From contig NZ_JAQPCG010000006.1 of NCBI RefSeq assembly GCF_028464145.1, positions 310,001 to 374,000 of the forward strand: a stretch of DNA of 64,000 nucleotides, in the 5' to 3' direction. A program made the translations under genes and the position numbers. This DNA comes from Maribacter sp. PR1. Lineage in GTDB: Bacteria; Bacteroidota; Bacteroidia; Flavobacteriales; Flavobacteriaceae. Each line of letters opens with the position of its first letter. Position 1 is the first letter of the stretch. Below are positions 34,524-43,153 of this stretch, in pieces. The notes beneath the pieces are model-generated. The model saw only the letters and a list, made by a program, of their open reading frames with translations, did not search any database and was not told where the DNA came from.

Positions 34524-35116
34524 TATACTTCTAATTTTTGCAAAGCTTCCTGATATTCCAATTGGGAATTTGCATTGAGTAAAACTTCCTGTTTTTCGGG
34601 AAAAACCAAGGATACATCATTATGGATTAAAAACTTCCTTGGGCATGTTCCATTTCCGGCCTTTAAATAAGAAATAGATATTTTTAATGCCTCAGGTTCC
34701 CAAATGGCAGCTAAAGGTTCAGGTAATGGATTTTCTTCATTGGCAAAGGCGGTTGCCATTTTTTTACTGTTTCTTTTGCCAATTAATTCCTTTAATGCTT
34801 CCTCATTTATAAGGGGAAGGTCACATGCCAATACCAACCAAGACACCTCTGAATATTTTTTATGTGCCGATAACAATCCGTTATAGGGTCCTCGAAACTC
34901 ATCTTTGTCCACAATAACATTGAAATCAGGGGCAATTGAATTCTGTTGATCACTACGGATACTTAGGAAGGCTTCATCACAAACTTTACTTAGTAAGTGA
35001 TATAGGTATTCTCTTTGGGGTATTCCATGATAGGGAATTAAGCCTTTGTCCTGTCCCATTCTGGTACTTTTCCCTCCAGAAAGCACCAATCCATATATTC
35101 TATCTTTCGAAGTCAT
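34523..35116 (-). CDS. mobA: Molybdenum cofactor guanylyltransferase-like protein
   Basis: NTP transferase that attaches GMP to Moco in the MobA family. The nucleotide loop is LSGGKSTRMGQDKGLI (about 13-28), followed by IRSDQQ and ACDLPLINEEAL, all standard. 197 residues is MobA length. It overlaps moaC by 17 bases and moeB by one, so it is within a tight operon. A cytidylyltransferase (MocA) is less likely because the loop ends in DKG with the MobA pattern, but base choice is not certain from sequence. Confidence 0.88.
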   Translation of the reverse strand: MTSKDRIYGLVLSGGKSTRMGQDKGLIPYHGIPQREYLYHLLSKVCDEAFLSIRSDQQNSIAPDFNVIVDKDEFRGPYNGLLSAHKKYSEVSWLVLACDLPLINEEALKELIGKRNSKKMATAFANEENPLPEPLAAIWEPEALKISISYLKAGNGTCPRKFLIHNDVSLVFPEKQEVLLNANSQLEYQEALQKLEV

Positions 35117-35573
35117 TTTTCCCTCCTATTTTTTTTTCGAGTTGTAAAGTGGAGATTACTATATTCTGGGATAGGGCTTTACACATATCATAAATAGTCA
35201 AAGCTGCTACACTAACCCCAGTGAGTGCCTCCATTTCTACCCCAGTCTTTCCATTGCATTTCACGGTACAACTAATATGAAATTCGTTTTCACCTGGAAC
35301 AATGTCCAGATCAATTTTCGTTAAGTTTATTTGATGACATAATGGAATTAATTCAGATGTCTTTTTCACCCCTTGAATTCCTGCGATTACAGCAGTTTGT
35401 ACAATACTTCCCTTTTTACCTAAAAAATCTTGGTCCGATAGTTCCTTAAAAACTTTCGAGGGAAACAACACGCGACCAGAAGCCACAGCAATCCTTGAAG
35501 TCATCCGTTTTTCAGAAACATCCACCATGGTGGCATTCCCATCCTCATTTACATGTGATAACTTCTTTTCCAT
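35100..35573 (-). CDS. moaC: Cyclic pyranopterin monophosphate synthase accessory protein MoaC
   Basis: Converts the MoaA product to cyclic pyranopterin monophosphate. Motifs: GTIV-like KGSIVQTAVIAGIQGVKKT, LIPLCHQINLTKID (about 80) and VEMEALTGVSVAALTIYDM with the conserved Glu/Asp. 157 residues is the family size; no fused MoaB domain is present, unlike some Bacteroidota MoaCB proteins. One base separates it from moaA. Confidence 0.96.
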   Translation of the reverse strand: MEKKLSHVNEDGNATMVDVSEKRMTSRIAVASGRVLFPSKVFKELSDQDFLGKKGSIVQTAVIAGIQGVKKTSELIPLCHQINLTKIDLDIVPGENEFHISCTVKCNGKTGVEMEALTGVSVAALTIYDMCKALSQNIVISTLQLEKKIGGKNDFER

Positions 35574-35574
35574 A

Positions 35575-36558
35575 CTATCCTCCGATTGATGTCATTGAAT
35601 TGGAAAAAACATCCTTATATTTTTCTTGGGCTTCAAAACCTGTTTTAGCCCTACTGCCAACTGCTTTTAAAACTTGCTCCCTGACTTTTTTTTCTGAATC
35701 TTCCCTTCGGAGAATATCCCTTAGATTGGTAAAGGCTTTAGCATATAAACAAGTAATTACATCACCTGTTGCAGAAATCCTTAACCGATTACAGCTTCCA
35801 CAAAACGTCCTACTAAAAGAGGGTATGACCCCAAAAGTTCCCTTAAATCCAGGTATTTTATAATTAATGGATGTTGACGTTTTGGGCGATTCCAATTTAT
35901 AATAATCCGGATGTTCTGCTTTTATATGCTCCAATATATGTTTATAGTCCCAAGTAATTTTTTGGAAAGATTTAGACCCGCCGTTAAAGGGCATTTCTTC
36001 CAAAAACCGAACGGATACCGGATAGTGCTTGGCCAGTTCCAAGACGGGTATTATGTCTTGAGTGTTTTGCCCGTCCAAGGCTATAAAGTTAATGCGCACA
36101 TTAAACCCTTCACTTATTAACCGAATTAGATTATTATGTACGGTATCGTATTGATTCCTTCTTGTAATTCTTTCGAAAGTGGCTTTGTTTATGGCATCCA
36201 AACTAACATTGATGTTCTTTATATCGAGTGACTTTAATTCATCTATATAAGGACCAATCAAAGTAGCATTAGTGGTCACAGAAATATCCATTAGTCCGTC
36301 CAAAGAGCGAAGGTGACGTAATAGAACCATTAAATCTTTTCGAACGAAAGGTTCTCCCCCAGTAATTCTAATTTTATCAATTCCCTGATCGACCAAAATT
36401 TCGCTCAACACTTTCAGTTCATCTATAGTGAGTAGCTTGTTATTTTTGGCAAAGTTTATTCCTTCGGCTGGCATACAGTAATTACAGCGGAGATTACAAC
36501 GATCCGTTACTGCAAGCCTTAGGTAATTAATTTTTCTATTATGATTATCTATTAACAT
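35575..36558 (-). CDS. moaA: GTP 3',8-cyclase MoaA
   Basis: Radical SAM enzyme that starts Moco synthesis from GTP. The N-terminal cluster motif is DRCNLRCNYCMP (about 15-26), then RITGGEPFVRKDL. The C-terminal cluster motif is FCGSCNRLRISATGDVITC (about 253-271), and the chain ends in GG, which is essential in the family. I start at ATG 36558, two codons inside the TTG-initiated frame. The 67-bp gap to moaE is the longest in the operon but shows no clear promoter. Confidence 0.96.
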   Translation of the reverse strand: MLIDNHNRKINYLRLAVTDRCNLRCNYCMPAEGINFAKNNKLLTIDELKVLSEILVDQGIDKIRITGGEPFVRKDLMVLLRHLRSLDGLMDISVTTNATLIGPYIDELKSLDIKNINVSLDAINKATFERITRRNQYDTVHNNLIRLISEGFNVRINFIALDGQNTQDIIPVLELAKHYPVSVRFLEEMPFNGGSKSFQKITWDYKHILEHIKAEHPDYYKLESPKTSTSINYKIPGFKGTFGVIPSFSRTFCGSCNRLRISATGDVITCLYAKAFTNLRDILRREDSEKKVREQVLKAVGSRAKTGFEAQEKYKDVFSNSMTSIGG

Positions 36559-36631
36559 ATTCAATCAATATAATGTATTGAAACAGGAACTCAAAACGAC
36601 CAACAACTTTCCATAGTTCTATTGTAAAAAA

Positions 36632-37048
36632 TTATGGGTGAGCCGAAACCCAAACAGATTTGTTTTTAAAAATCTCTTTCTTCCATATGGGTATTGTTTC
36701 CTTTAAAGTATCTATCAAAAATCTACAAGCCTCAAAACAAGCAGAACGGTGCGCGGATGAAGCTCCTACGACGACCACTGGTTCCTGCACTTCCTTCTTT
36801 CCAATCGCATGTTTAATGACAACCTTATTAAGTCCCCATTTTTCCAGAGCAGTATCTGCTAACTTGTTCATTTCCTTTAAGGCCATTGCTTCATAAGTTT
36901 CAAATTCCAAACCAGTGACCTGCTCGTTATTGGTGAATTCACGAACAGCTCCAAAAAATACACAAATACCTCCACTATTGGGATGGGAGAGCTCCGCATA
37001 TACTTGATTGGTATCAAGTGAACTTACTATCTCTATTATTTTATTCAT
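36632..37048 (-). CDS. moaE: Molybdopterin synthase catalytic subunit MoaE
   Basis: Large subunit that receives sulfur from MoaD thiocarboxylate and builds the dithiolene. Visible are FFGAVREFTNNEQVTGLEFE, HAIGKKEVQEPVVVV and SSAHRSACFEACRFLID with KETIPIWKKE containing the catalytic lysines. 138 residues. It overlaps moaD by a single base. Confidence 0.95.
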   Translation of the reverse strand: MNKIIEIVSSLDTNQVYAELSHPNSGGICVFFGAVREFTNNEQVTGLEFETYEAMALKEMNKLADTALEKWGLNKVVIKHAIGKKEVQEPVVVVGASSAHRSACFEACRFLIDTLKETIPIWKKEIFKNKSVWVSAHP

Positions 37049-37290
37049 TAACCTCCACTTACGGGTGGTATTATGGCCACCTCATCATTAGTTTGCAATT
37101 GAACATTATCATCCGCATACTCACTGTTAACAGCAACTGCCAAAGAAGACAACTTTGAAAATTCTGGGTATTTCCTTTCCAATTTCATCTTTAGCTCCCC
37201 GACAGACTTTGGAACTTCGTTTTCAAAATCCAATTTTACTTGTGAGGATCCCACAATATCCTTAGTTATTCCAAAAAAAAGAATTTCCAT
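37048..37290 (-). CDS. moaD: Molybdopterin synthase sulfur carrier subunit MoaD
   Basis: Ubiquitin-like sulfur carrier of 80 residues ending in VSGG, with the C-terminal Gly-Gly that is adenylated and thiocarboxylated. The NDEVAIIPPVSGG tail is the family signature. It is the first gene of the eight-gene operon. The 123-bp upstream region lacks a perfect TAnnTTTG box; TGCCTTTG about 13 nt before the start is one mismatch away. Confidence 0.93.
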   Translation of the reverse strand: MEILFFGITKDIVGSSQVKLDFENEVPKSVGELKMKLERKYPEFSKLSSLAVAVNSEYADDNVQLQTNDEVAIIPPVSGG

Positions 37291-37413
37291 ATTTATTTAT
37301 TCAAAGGCACAAACCCCATATTCGCTAAATGTCTAAATTACTTATTATTCTGGAAGAAATGAATTTGTAACCGAGCTATTTAACCTTTCCTTAAGTTTGA
37401 ATTTTATAGTAAA

Positions 37414-38229
37414 TTAGAATTGCTTATTCCCTTCCACAAAAACACCACCTTCTGGTTTTTTGTAAAATTCCTTCGGTCTGGATTCTTCACTCAGATTCAC
37501 ATTATCAAAAAACACGGTGTTTTTCTTTTGTTTTATTGTTCGTCCTTCATAGTCAAACCAAGAAATTGAACGAGGCAATAGAACATCTTCTACCTTTTCC
37601 CAATCATTATATCGAATCCATTTAATATTATCAGAATCTTCACCACTTCTATAGGTAACCGTATACCCCAACCAAGCCATTTGGTATGTTTCCGGATCAT
37701 AGTGAAGATAATATTCGTCTTTTGGGGAGGTTCCTACTCCCTTGTTATAGGTAATGCTAATTCCAGGATATAATTTTCCTTCAAATCGAAGTGCCTCGGC
37801 AACCCCATAATTTATACCATCGTCCCCAAATACAAATGGCATTGCAAAAAAGTAAAACATTAAATTATGATAAAAAACGGGATCTCCTTCATAACTATTT
37901 TCGGGGTTTTGTAACCAAACTTTTGAACCATCGAACCCCATTTCCACTCCACCTATGGATATCACATCCATTCTGCTGTAAAGGTCAATCGTATGTATTT
38001 CTTTATTTTTTTCCTTCGGTATCTCGTAAGACAAGGTTTTATACTCTTGCCAAGAATCCAACCCTCCATGTGCATTAAAAATTTTCTCCAAAGCCTCTGG
38101 GTATTTTTTAATTACGGATTCAGAAGTATCATTTTCAGAAATCTTTACTTCTTGTTCCTTTTTTGAAATATCCTTACAACTGAATACACTTAGGGTAAAG
38201 ACCACTAACGCCAATTTTTTTATCATCAT
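37414..38229 (-). CDS. DUF6503 family lipoprotein
   Basis: Unknown function, 271 residues. The lipoprotein signal is LALVVFTLSVFSCKD (Cys at 18). The mature protein has a helix with EKIFNAHGGLDSWQEYKTL, typical of DUF6503 and of LolA/outer-membrane lipoprotein-sorting-like folds, then a predominantly beta structure (FDGSKVWLQNPE; YLHYDPETYQMAWLGY). This suggests an envelope beta-sheet ligand-binding protein, but the ligand is unknown. Divergent from the trmH gene. No sign of transfer. Confidence 0.8.
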   Translation of the reverse strand: MMIKKLALVVFTLSVFSCKDISKKEQEVKISENDTSESVIKKYPEALEKIFNAHGGLDSWQEYKTLSYEIPKEKNKEIHTIDLYSRMDVISIGGVEMGFDGSKVWLQNPENSYEGDPVFYHNLMFYFFAMPFVFGDDGINYGVAEALRFEGKLYPGISITYNKGVGTSPKDEYYLHYDPETYQMAWLGYTVTYRSGEDSDNIKWIRYNDWEKVEDVLLPRSISWFDYEGRTIKQKKNTVFFDNVNLSEESRPKEFYKKPEGGVFVEGNKQF

Positions 38230-38287
38230 TTTTTCATTTCAATTTTTAGATAAGTCGAAGCTAGAGGTAATACTTAACATAATCGAT

Positions 38288-38295
38288 TATTTTTG
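38288..38295 (+). promoter_or_regulatory. -7 box of the TrmH-family gene
   Basis: TATTTTTG ends 6 nt before ATG 38302, predicting a leaderless message. Its last three bases TTG are in frame and could be mistaken for a start. Confidence 0.62.
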
Positions 38296-38301
38296 CAAAC
38301 A

Positions 38302-39108
38302 ATGAAGGATATAAAACATATTAGTAGCTTACAAAACCCATTGGTAAAGCAAACTATTCTTCTAAAGGAAAAATCAAGGGAAAGAAAGAAAACCGGGCTT
38401 TTTGTTTTAGAAGGGAAAAAAGAGTTGGAAATCGCTACTCGAGCAGGTTATTCAATGGATACAATCTTGGTTTGCAAAGATTTTATTGATGAGGAGGCGT
38501 TCCATAGGTTTTCCATTATCCCAAATAATTCTTTTGTCTCCGTTAGTTCTGTTGTTTATAAAAAATTGGCACATAGAGATACTACCGAAGGAGTCATTGC
38601 AATTGCGCAAGCAAAAAACCATGATCTTAGTGCTATTAATATCGAGAATAAAAACCCATTAATTCTTGTTGCAGAAGCACCTGAAAAACCAGGAAACATT
38701 GGTGCGCTTTTAAGAACGGCAGATGCAGCAAATCTGGATGCGGTATTTATTGCCAATCCGAAGACTGACCTTTATAATCCAAATATCATCAGGTCAAGTG
38801 TTGGATGTGTTTTTTCAGGAAATATTATCTTGTCCGACACGAGTTCTATCATTGCTTTTTTGAAAGAAAGGGATATTAATATATTCTGCGCAGCATTAAC
38901 TGCAAGTAAACGATATACCACAGTAGCATATACCAAACCGACAGCTATAATTGTGGGAACAGAACATAGTGGGTTAAGCGAAGAATGGCTTTCAAGTTCT
39001 TCACAAAATATAATAATCCCCATGGAAGGCAAGATAGACTCTATGAATGTTTCCGTCTCCGCGGCAATACTTATCTTTGAAGCAAAGCGACAGCGGCATA
39101 TCTCATAA
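38302..39108 (+). CDS. TrmH/SpoU-family RNA 2'-O-methyltransferase
   Basis: SPOUT-fold methyltransferase acting on tRNA or rRNA. N-terminal substrate-binding region: LQNPLVKQTILLKEKSRERK and FVLEGKKELEIA (about 38-49). Motif 1 is PEKPGNIGALLRTADAA, motif 2 IIVGTEHSGLSEEW and motif 3 IPMEGKIDSMNVSVSAAI, together forming the trefoil-knot SAM pocket. From ATG 38302 it has 268 residues. Which nucleoside it modifies is not predictable. A three-codon extension from TTG is rejected because that TTG is part of the -7 box. The protease gene follows after 40 bp. Confidence 0.93.
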   Translation: MKDIKHISSLQNPLVKQTILLKEKSRERKKTGLFVLEGKKELEIATRAGYSMDTILVCKDFIDEEAFHRFSIIPNNSFVSVSSVVYKKLAHRDTTEGVIAIAQAKNHDLSAINIENKNPLILVAEAPEKPGNIGALLRTADAANLDAVFIANPKTDLYNPNIIRSSVGCVFSGNIILSDTSSIIAFLKERDINIFCAALTASKRYTTVAYTKPTAIIVGTEHSGLSEEWLSSSSQNIIIPMEGKIDSMNVSVSAAILIFEAKRQRHIS

Positions 39109-39148
39109 CAACAAATGAGAAGTTCGCTCGTTAACCTGAAAAGCCTAT

Positions 39149-40381
39149 ATGAGTCATACTTTTATTTTTTACTGTATTCTTGCCATTCTCATAGGTGATT
39201 TTTTATTGTCGACCGTATTAAACTATTTAAATGCAAAAAAATTTCGGGATCCCGTTCCAGAAGATGTTGAAGACGTTTACAATACCGAGGAATATGAAAA
39301 ATCGCAGGACTACAAACTTACTAACTATAAGTTTGGGATAGTTACCTCTACATTCTCATTGGTTTTAATTATAGGCTTTTTAATATTTGGAGGTTTTGGG
39401 TATGTAGACAACTTAGTCCGGGATTGGACAAATAATCAAATTTTACAAGCACTACTGTTTTTTGGTATTATTATGATAGGTAGTGATTTTCTTGGCACTC
39501 CTTTATCTTACTATCAAACCTTTGTGATCGAAGAAAAATTCGGCTTTAACAATACTACCAAAAGTACATTTATACTGGATAAAATAAAAAGCTGGTTAAT
39601 GACCATAGTTATTGGTGGGGTAATCCTTTCTTTGGTAATCTGGTTTTATCAATGGTCGGGAAAGAATTTTTGGGTATACACTTGGATACTGGTAGCGCTA
39701 TTTACGGTTTTTATGAATTTATTCTACAGTAAGTTAATTGTACCTCTTTTCAACAAACAAGAACCTTTGGAGCGTGGAAGCCTCAAACAAAAAATTGAGT
39801 CTTATGCCAGTAATGTAGGGTTTGAACTCAATAATATTTTTGTTATCAATGGTTCAAAAAGATCTACCAAGGCAAATGCCTACTTTTCAGGATTTGGGAA
39901 GGAAAAAAGGGTAACCCTGTATGACACTCTAGTCAATGACCTTGAAGAGGATGAAATTGTAGCTGTTCTGGCCCATGAGATAGGGCATTATAAGAAGAAC
40001 CACATAGTTTTCAACCTAGTGACTTCTATTTTATTAACGGGACTTATGTTATTTATACTCTCCATTTTTATCAATAACCCAAGTATCTCTTTGGCTGTTG
40101 GGGTCGACCAACCAAGCTTTCATGCTGCCTTAATCGGTTTTGGAATTCTGTACAGTCCAATATCGGAAATCACGGGTCTGATAATGAACCATTTTTCAAG
40201 AAAATTCGAATATCAAGCGGATGATTTTGCAAAAAACACCTTTGCGGCCGCTCCTTTGGTTACCTCCCTAAAAAAATTGTCCAAAAACAGTTTAAGTAAC
40301 CTTACCCCCCATCGTGCATATGTTTTTGTTCACTATTCACATCCTCCTTTAATAGAAAGAATACGAAATTTAAAGGCATAA
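39149..40381 (+). CDS. Ste24-type M48 membrane zinc metallopeptidase
   Basis: CAAX protease 1/Ste24 homologue, 410 residues, with an N-terminal M48_N domain of several membrane helices (about 1-185) and the zinc site VLAHEIGHYKKNH (about 274-286). The third ligand region is SRKFEYQADDFA (about 350), and the C-terminal block is PHRAYVFVHYSHPPLIERI. Bacteria lack prenylated CAAX proteins, so the physiological target is more likely a misfolded or mislocalised membrane protein. Followed by rel after 44 bp. Confidence 0.94.
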   Translation: MSHTFIFYCILAILIGDFLLSTVLNYLNAKKFRDPVPEDVEDVYNTEEYEKSQDYKLTNYKFGIVTSTFSLVLIIGFLIFGGFGYVDNLVRDWTNNQILQALLFFGIIMIGSDFLGTPLSYYQTFVIEEKFGFNNTTKSTFILDKIKSWLMTIVIGGVILSLVIWFYQWSGKNFWVYTWILVALFTVFMNLFYSKLIVPLFNKQEPLERGSLKQKIESYASNVGFELNNIFVINGSKRSTKANAYFSGFGKEKRVTLYDTLVNDLEEDEIVAVLAHEIGHYKKNHIVFNLVTSILLTGLMLFILSIFINNPSISLAVGVDQPSFHAALIGFGILYSPISEITGLIMNHFSRKFEYQADDFAKNTFAAAPLVTSLKKLSKNSLSNLTPHRAYVFVHYSHPPLIERIRNLKA

Positions 40382-40387
40382 TTTTTG

Positions 40388-40418
40388 TTGTCTAACAGTT
40401 AGGATTGTACTAATTTTA
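40388..40418 (+). promoter_or_regulatory. Possible promoter of rel
   Basis: TTG at 40388-40390, 20-bp spacer, then TAATTTTA at 40411-40418, one base off TAnnTTTG. The box ends 7 nt before the rel ATG. Confidence 0.42.
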
Positions 40419-40425
40419 ATCTAGT

Positions 40426-42630
40426 ATGACAAAGGCTGCATTAGAGAAGGAAAACAAACTTATAGCAAAGGAATACAAGGAATTACTTCGTATTAGTTAT
40501 CAAACTTTAACAGAGGATGATAAAAAATTAATTCGTAGTGCTTTTGAAATTGCCGTAGATGCCCATAAGAATCAGCGAAGAAAATCAGGGGAAGCCTATG
40601 TTTTTCATCCAATTGCCGTGGCCAAAATTGTAGCTTCCGAAATCGGTTTGGATGCCGTGAGTATCGCTTCCGCTCTTTTACACGACGTAGTAGAGGATAC
40701 CGAATATACACTGGACGATATTGATCGCATGTTTGGAGAAACAGTGGCACGTATCGTGGATGGGCTTACGAAAATTTCCCATCTTAAAAAGGACATGAAC
40801 ATCTCCCAGCAGGCGGAGAATTTCAGAAAGATGTTATTGACGCTAAACGACGATGTTAGAGTAATAATTATCAAAATTGCAGATCGTTACCATAATATGC
40901 TTACCATGGATGCCATGCCCGAGCATAAACAGGTGAAAATAGCCTCGGAGACTCTTTACATCTATGCCCCTTTGGCACATAGAATAGGGCTATATAATAT
41001 AAAAACAGAGCTAGAAGATTTAAGCTTAAAGTATACCGAGCCTGAGGTATACAACGATATAAAAAGTAAAATAGAGGAAAGCAAGGAAGAACAACAGGCC
41101 TATATAGATGCCTTTTCCGAAGTTATTGACAATTCCCTAAAGCAAGAAGGGCTTAACTATATTATTAAGGGCAGAATGAAATCCATTTTCTCCATGAGGA
41201 GAAAAATGAAGGCCCAAAATGTCGGTTTTGATGAGATTTATGACAAGTTCGCGATTAGAATTATTTACCGGTCCGATGCCAAAAACGAAAAGTTTTTGGC
41301 CTGGAAAATATATTCCATAGTTACCGATCACTTTACACCTAACCCTGTTCGGCTTAGAGATTGGATTTCTTCTCCAAAATCTACAGGTTATGAGGCCCTT
41401 CACATTACGGTCATGGGACCCAAAGGGAAATGGGTAGAGGTACAGATTAGAAGTGAGCGAATGCATGAAATTGCAGAAAAAGGGTATGCCGCCCATTTTA
41501 AATATAAGCACGGGGACCAGAAGGAACAGGGCATAGAAGTGTGGCTAAACAAACTACAGGAAGCATTGGAAAATTCCAATGCTAACGCCGTGGATTTTGT
41601 AGAAGAGTTTAAACTCAACTTATACTCCAAAGAAATTTTTGTTTTTACCCCAAAAGGTGAACTAAAGTCACTACCTAAAGGAGCAACTCCGTTAGATTTT
41701 TCCTTTAATATACATACAGAGGTAGGAATGCGTACCAGGGGTGCAAAAGTCAACGGAAAACTTGTTCCCTTGAACACGCCATTGCAAAGTGGGGATCAGG
41801 TTGAGATTATAACTTCCGACCAAGCAAAACCTAATCAAAATTGGTTAGACTACGCTACCACAGCAAGAGCGCGTTCAAAAATTAAATCCGTTTTAAGGGA
41901 AGAGAAGAAATCGGTTGCAGAAGAGGGTAAAGAGATTTTAAGAAGAAAATTAAAATCCCAAAAAATTTCCCTCAATGAGGATTCCATTAACAAAATGGTA
42001 AGCTATTTTAAACTCAAGACCAGTTTAGATCTTTTCTTTAGAGTGGGCATTGGTTCCATAGACAATCAAATGATCAAGGACTTTGCTTCTTCCTACAGTA
42101 ACGCCTTTATTAGTTTCTTTAAAAATAGAATACGAAGGACTCCCGCCCCCGAAGACGTAAACAAGGAAGAAATCACCTCCAAATTCGACCTCTTAGTATT
42201 TGGAAAAGAGGAGGAAAAATTGGATTACAAACTATCCCAATGTTGCAATCCCATTCCTGGCGATGAAGTCTTTGGGTTTGTAAGTGTATCAGAAGGAATC
42301 AAAGTGCACAAAAAAAATTGCCCAAATGCCATATCATTGCAATCCAATTATGCCTATCGTATTATAAGTGCCAAATGGGTGGATTCTTCACAAGAAGAAT
42401 TTAAAGCTGATATTCAGTTGACCGGTATTGATAATTTAGGATTGGTAAGTGATATAACCGAAGTTATTTCTGATAACATGCATGTTAATATGCGAAATTT
42501 AAACTTTAGTACCGATGGTGGTACCTTTACCGGTAGAATAACAGTTGTGGTCAAAAACAAGGGCATTTTAAATAAATTAACGGAAAACCTTCAGCAAATA
42601 CACGGTATAGACAAAGTGACTCGACTTTAG
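40426..42630 (+). CDS. Bifunctional (p)ppGpp synthetase/hydrolase (RelA/SpoT family)
   Basis: Makes and degrades the alarmones ppGpp and pppGpp. HD hydrolase motif LLHDVVEDTEYT is intact (about 84-95). The synthetase domain has GRMKSIFSMRRKM and YDKFAIRIIYR (about 270) and VEVQIRSERMHEIAE with the catalytic Glu, so both activities are expected. TGS (about 400-465), zinc-finger-like helical (CCNPIPGD) and C-terminal ACT (about 655-734) domains follow. 734 residues fits the long Rel/SpoT type. The fur gene follows after 48 bp. Confidence 0.96.
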   Translation: MTKAALEKENKLIAKEYKELLRISYQTLTEDDKKLIRSAFEIAVDAHKNQRRKSGEAYVFHPIAVAKIVASEIGLDAVSIASALLHDVVEDTEYTLDDIDRMFGETVARIVDGLTKISHLKKDMNISQQAENFRKMLLTLNDDVRVIIIKIADRYHNMLTMDAMPEHKQVKIASETLYIYAPLAHRIGLYNIKTELEDLSLKYTEPEVYNDIKSKIEESKEEQQAYIDAFSEVIDNSLKQEGLNYIIKGRMKSIFSMRRKMKAQNVGFDEIYDKFAIRIIYRSDAKNEKFLAWKIYSIVTDHFTPNPVRLRDWISSPKSTGYEALHITVMGPKGKWVEVQIRSERMHEIAEKGYAAHFKYKHGDQKEQGIEVWLNKLQEALENSNANAVDFVEEFKLNLYSKEIFVFTPKGELKSLPKGATPLDFSFNIHTEVGMRTRGAKVNGKLVPLNTPLQSGDQVEIITSDQAKPNQNWLDYATTARARSKIKSVLREEKKSVAEEGKEILRRKLKSQKISLNEDSINKMVSYFKLKTSLDLFFRVGIGSIDNQMIKDFASSYSNAFISFFKNRIRRTPAPEDVNKEEITSKFDLLVFGKEEEKLDYKLSQCCNPIPGDEVFGFVSVSEGIKVHKKNCPNAISLQSNYAYRIISAKWVDSSQEEFKADIQLTGIDNLGLVSDITEVISDNMHVNMRNLNFSTDGGTFTGRITVVVKNKGILNKLTENLQQIHGIDKVTRL

Positions 42631-42652
42631 AAAAGGAATTAAAATTTAACTG

Positions 42653-42660
42653 TACCTTTG
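42653..42660 (+). promoter_or_regulatory. -7 box of the Fur-family gene
   Basis: TACCTTTG matches TAnnTTTG; the next in-frame ATG is 42679, giving a short leader. The final TTG of the box is in frame with the gene and can be mistaken for its start. Confidence 0.6.
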
Positions 42661-42678
42661 CTTATTAATGCAAGTTAT

Positions 42679-43134
42679 ATGACTTCTGATAAAAATCAGG
42701 AAATAGTAAAAAATGTCTTCACCTCCTTTTTGGAGGATAACGGACATAGAAAAACCCCCGAGCGTTACGCAATCCTTCAGGAGATTTATGAAAGTGAAGA
42801 GCACTTTGATATTGAATCGCTCTACATAAAAATGAAAAACAAAAATTATCGTGTTAGTCGTGCTACACTATACAATACGATAGAACTTTTGTTGGATTGT
42901 AAATTGGTGCGCAAGCATCAATTCGGAAAAAATCAGGCGCAATATGAAAAGTCATATTTCGATCGTCAGCATGATCATGTTATCCTTACGGATACCGGTG
43001 AAGTGATGGAGTTTTGTGACCCTCGAATACAATCAATCAAAAAAACAATAGAAGAAGTCTTCGATATTAAAATCAATACACATTCGCTCTATTTTTATGG
43101 AGTAAAAAATAATTCAGATAATACAAATAACTAA
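42679..43134 (+). CDS. fur: Fur-family transcriptional regulator
   Basis: Metal-responsive winged-helix repressor. From ATG 42679 it has 151 residues. The N-terminal HTH region has [17 protein letters not shown] and [16 protein letters not shown]; the metal-sensing region is [18 protein letters not shown]. The paired CxxC structural zinc site of many Fur/PerR proteins is absent; only scattered Cys remain. Whether it senses iron, zinc or peroxide is open. It is followed after 19 bp by purA, so co-transcription is likely. Confidence 0.88.
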   Translation: MTSDKNQEIVKNVFTSFLEDNGHRKTPERYAILQEIYESEEHFDIESLYIKMKNKNYRVSRATLYNTIELLLDCKLVRKHQFGKNQAQYEKSYFDRQHDHVILTDTGEVMEFCDPRIQSIKKTIEEVFDIKINTHSLYFYGVKNNSDNTNN

Positions 43135-43153
43135 CCAAGCAAGTTTTTTTTAG

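Noticed and set aside
37291-37413. Riboswitch or regulator site upstream of the Moco operon
   Set aside because: No recognisable Moco-riboswitch-like structure or FNR/CRP-type palindrome; only a near-consensus -7 box.
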